Source of the DNA: an uncultured Lentisphaeria bacterium | GTDB taxonomy: Bacteria; Verrucomicrobiota; Lentisphaeria; Victivallales; UBA1829 | Assembly (NCBI GenBank): GCA_905211485.1 | Contig: CAJMAW010000003.1 | Coordinates: 1-51,434 of the forward strand | Direction of reading: 5' to 3' | Length of the DNA stretch: 51,434 nucleotides | Shown here: piece by piece, positions 51,346 to 51,434 of the stretch | Layout: every line of letters starts with the position of its first letter | Position numbering within the stretch: the first letter of the stretch is position 1 | The notes under the pieces: model-generated | The model's input: only the letters and a program-made list of their open reading frames with translations | The model's database searches: none | What the model was told of the DNA's origin: nothing | Program-made: the position numbers and the translations under genes

Positions 51346-51434
51346 TCTCCACAGCTCTCCACCTCTCTCCACCGGAACAGCGGAAATCCACACGGAAAAG
51401 CAATCCATCAGGCGCTGCTTCTCCGCACCCTTTC

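Noticed and set aside
1..51434. CRISPR arrays, tRNA or rRNA genes, insertion sequences
   Set aside because: I looked for regular repeats, cloverleaf-like sequences, rRNA signatures and transposase motifs and saw none that I could support.

Overview
The window joins two kinds of DNA. The first ~2.1 kb (a partial DUF1934-like gene, argS and its terminator) has the gene order, codon use and ribosome binding sites of a Firmicute of the Clostridia/Oscillospiraceae type. From about 2.11-2.13 kb onward, base usage changes to a style rich in GGA and TCCGGA, and the gene content suggests a Gram-negative PVC-superphylum bacterium, most likely Lentisphaerota (Victivallales-like). The supports for that are: several SPFH proteins with large membrane modules, Hanks-type kinases, a tandem pilB/pilB/pilT/pilC cluster, LPS heptosyltransferase and O-antigen-ligase-like genes, an NtrBC-like pair, and proteins carrying a 'G-LPESL--LVPE-LPAVP-DPF' motif. 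The YrdC gene facing the change-over is cut short there, so the junction looks like a chimeric contig or a very recent recombination.

Layout: 2.1-5.1 kb, minus strand: truncated threonylcarbamoyl-AMP synthase, an unknown secreted protein and a PmtA-like methyltransferase. 5.3-10.8 kb, plus strand: an orphan terminase-small-subunit-like gene, a radical SAM protein, a large membrane kinase with leucine-rich repeats, and an alpha/beta hydrolase. 10.9-21.9 kb, minus strand: a seven-gene cluster of three SPFH/Band-7 proteins, a histidine-rich P1B-type ATPase, a two-gene ABC transporter and a membrane-anchored TPR-like protein. 22.3-26.9 kb, minus strand: a Gfo/Idh/MocA oxidoreductase with a lysine-rich tail, a secreted unknown, a heptosyltransferase and a phosphoesterase. 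27.2-38.0 kb, plus strand: two PilB/GspE ATPases, PilT, PilC, mannose-1-phosphate guanylyltransferase, a type III pantothenate-kinase-like protein, TrpF and a large membrane protein. 38.1-46.2 kb, mostly minus strand: a small membrane protein, a possible structured RNA, a ferredoxin-nitroreductase, a receiver-kinase fusion, a GT-C-like membrane protein and an O-antigen-ligase-like protein. 46.4-51.4 kb, plus strand: an iron alcohol dehydrogenase broken by a one-base frameshift, a soluble histidine kinase, its sigma-54 response regulator and a HIT protein.

The two strongest leads are a bacterial kinase whose catalytic-lysine layout matches eukaryotic WNK ('with no lysine') kinases (7058-10066), and the SPFH x3 / His-rich P-type ATPase / ABC / TPR cluster (10945-21924), which looks like one membrane system of unknown purpose. 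All assignments come from reading sequence and motifs; no database search was possible.
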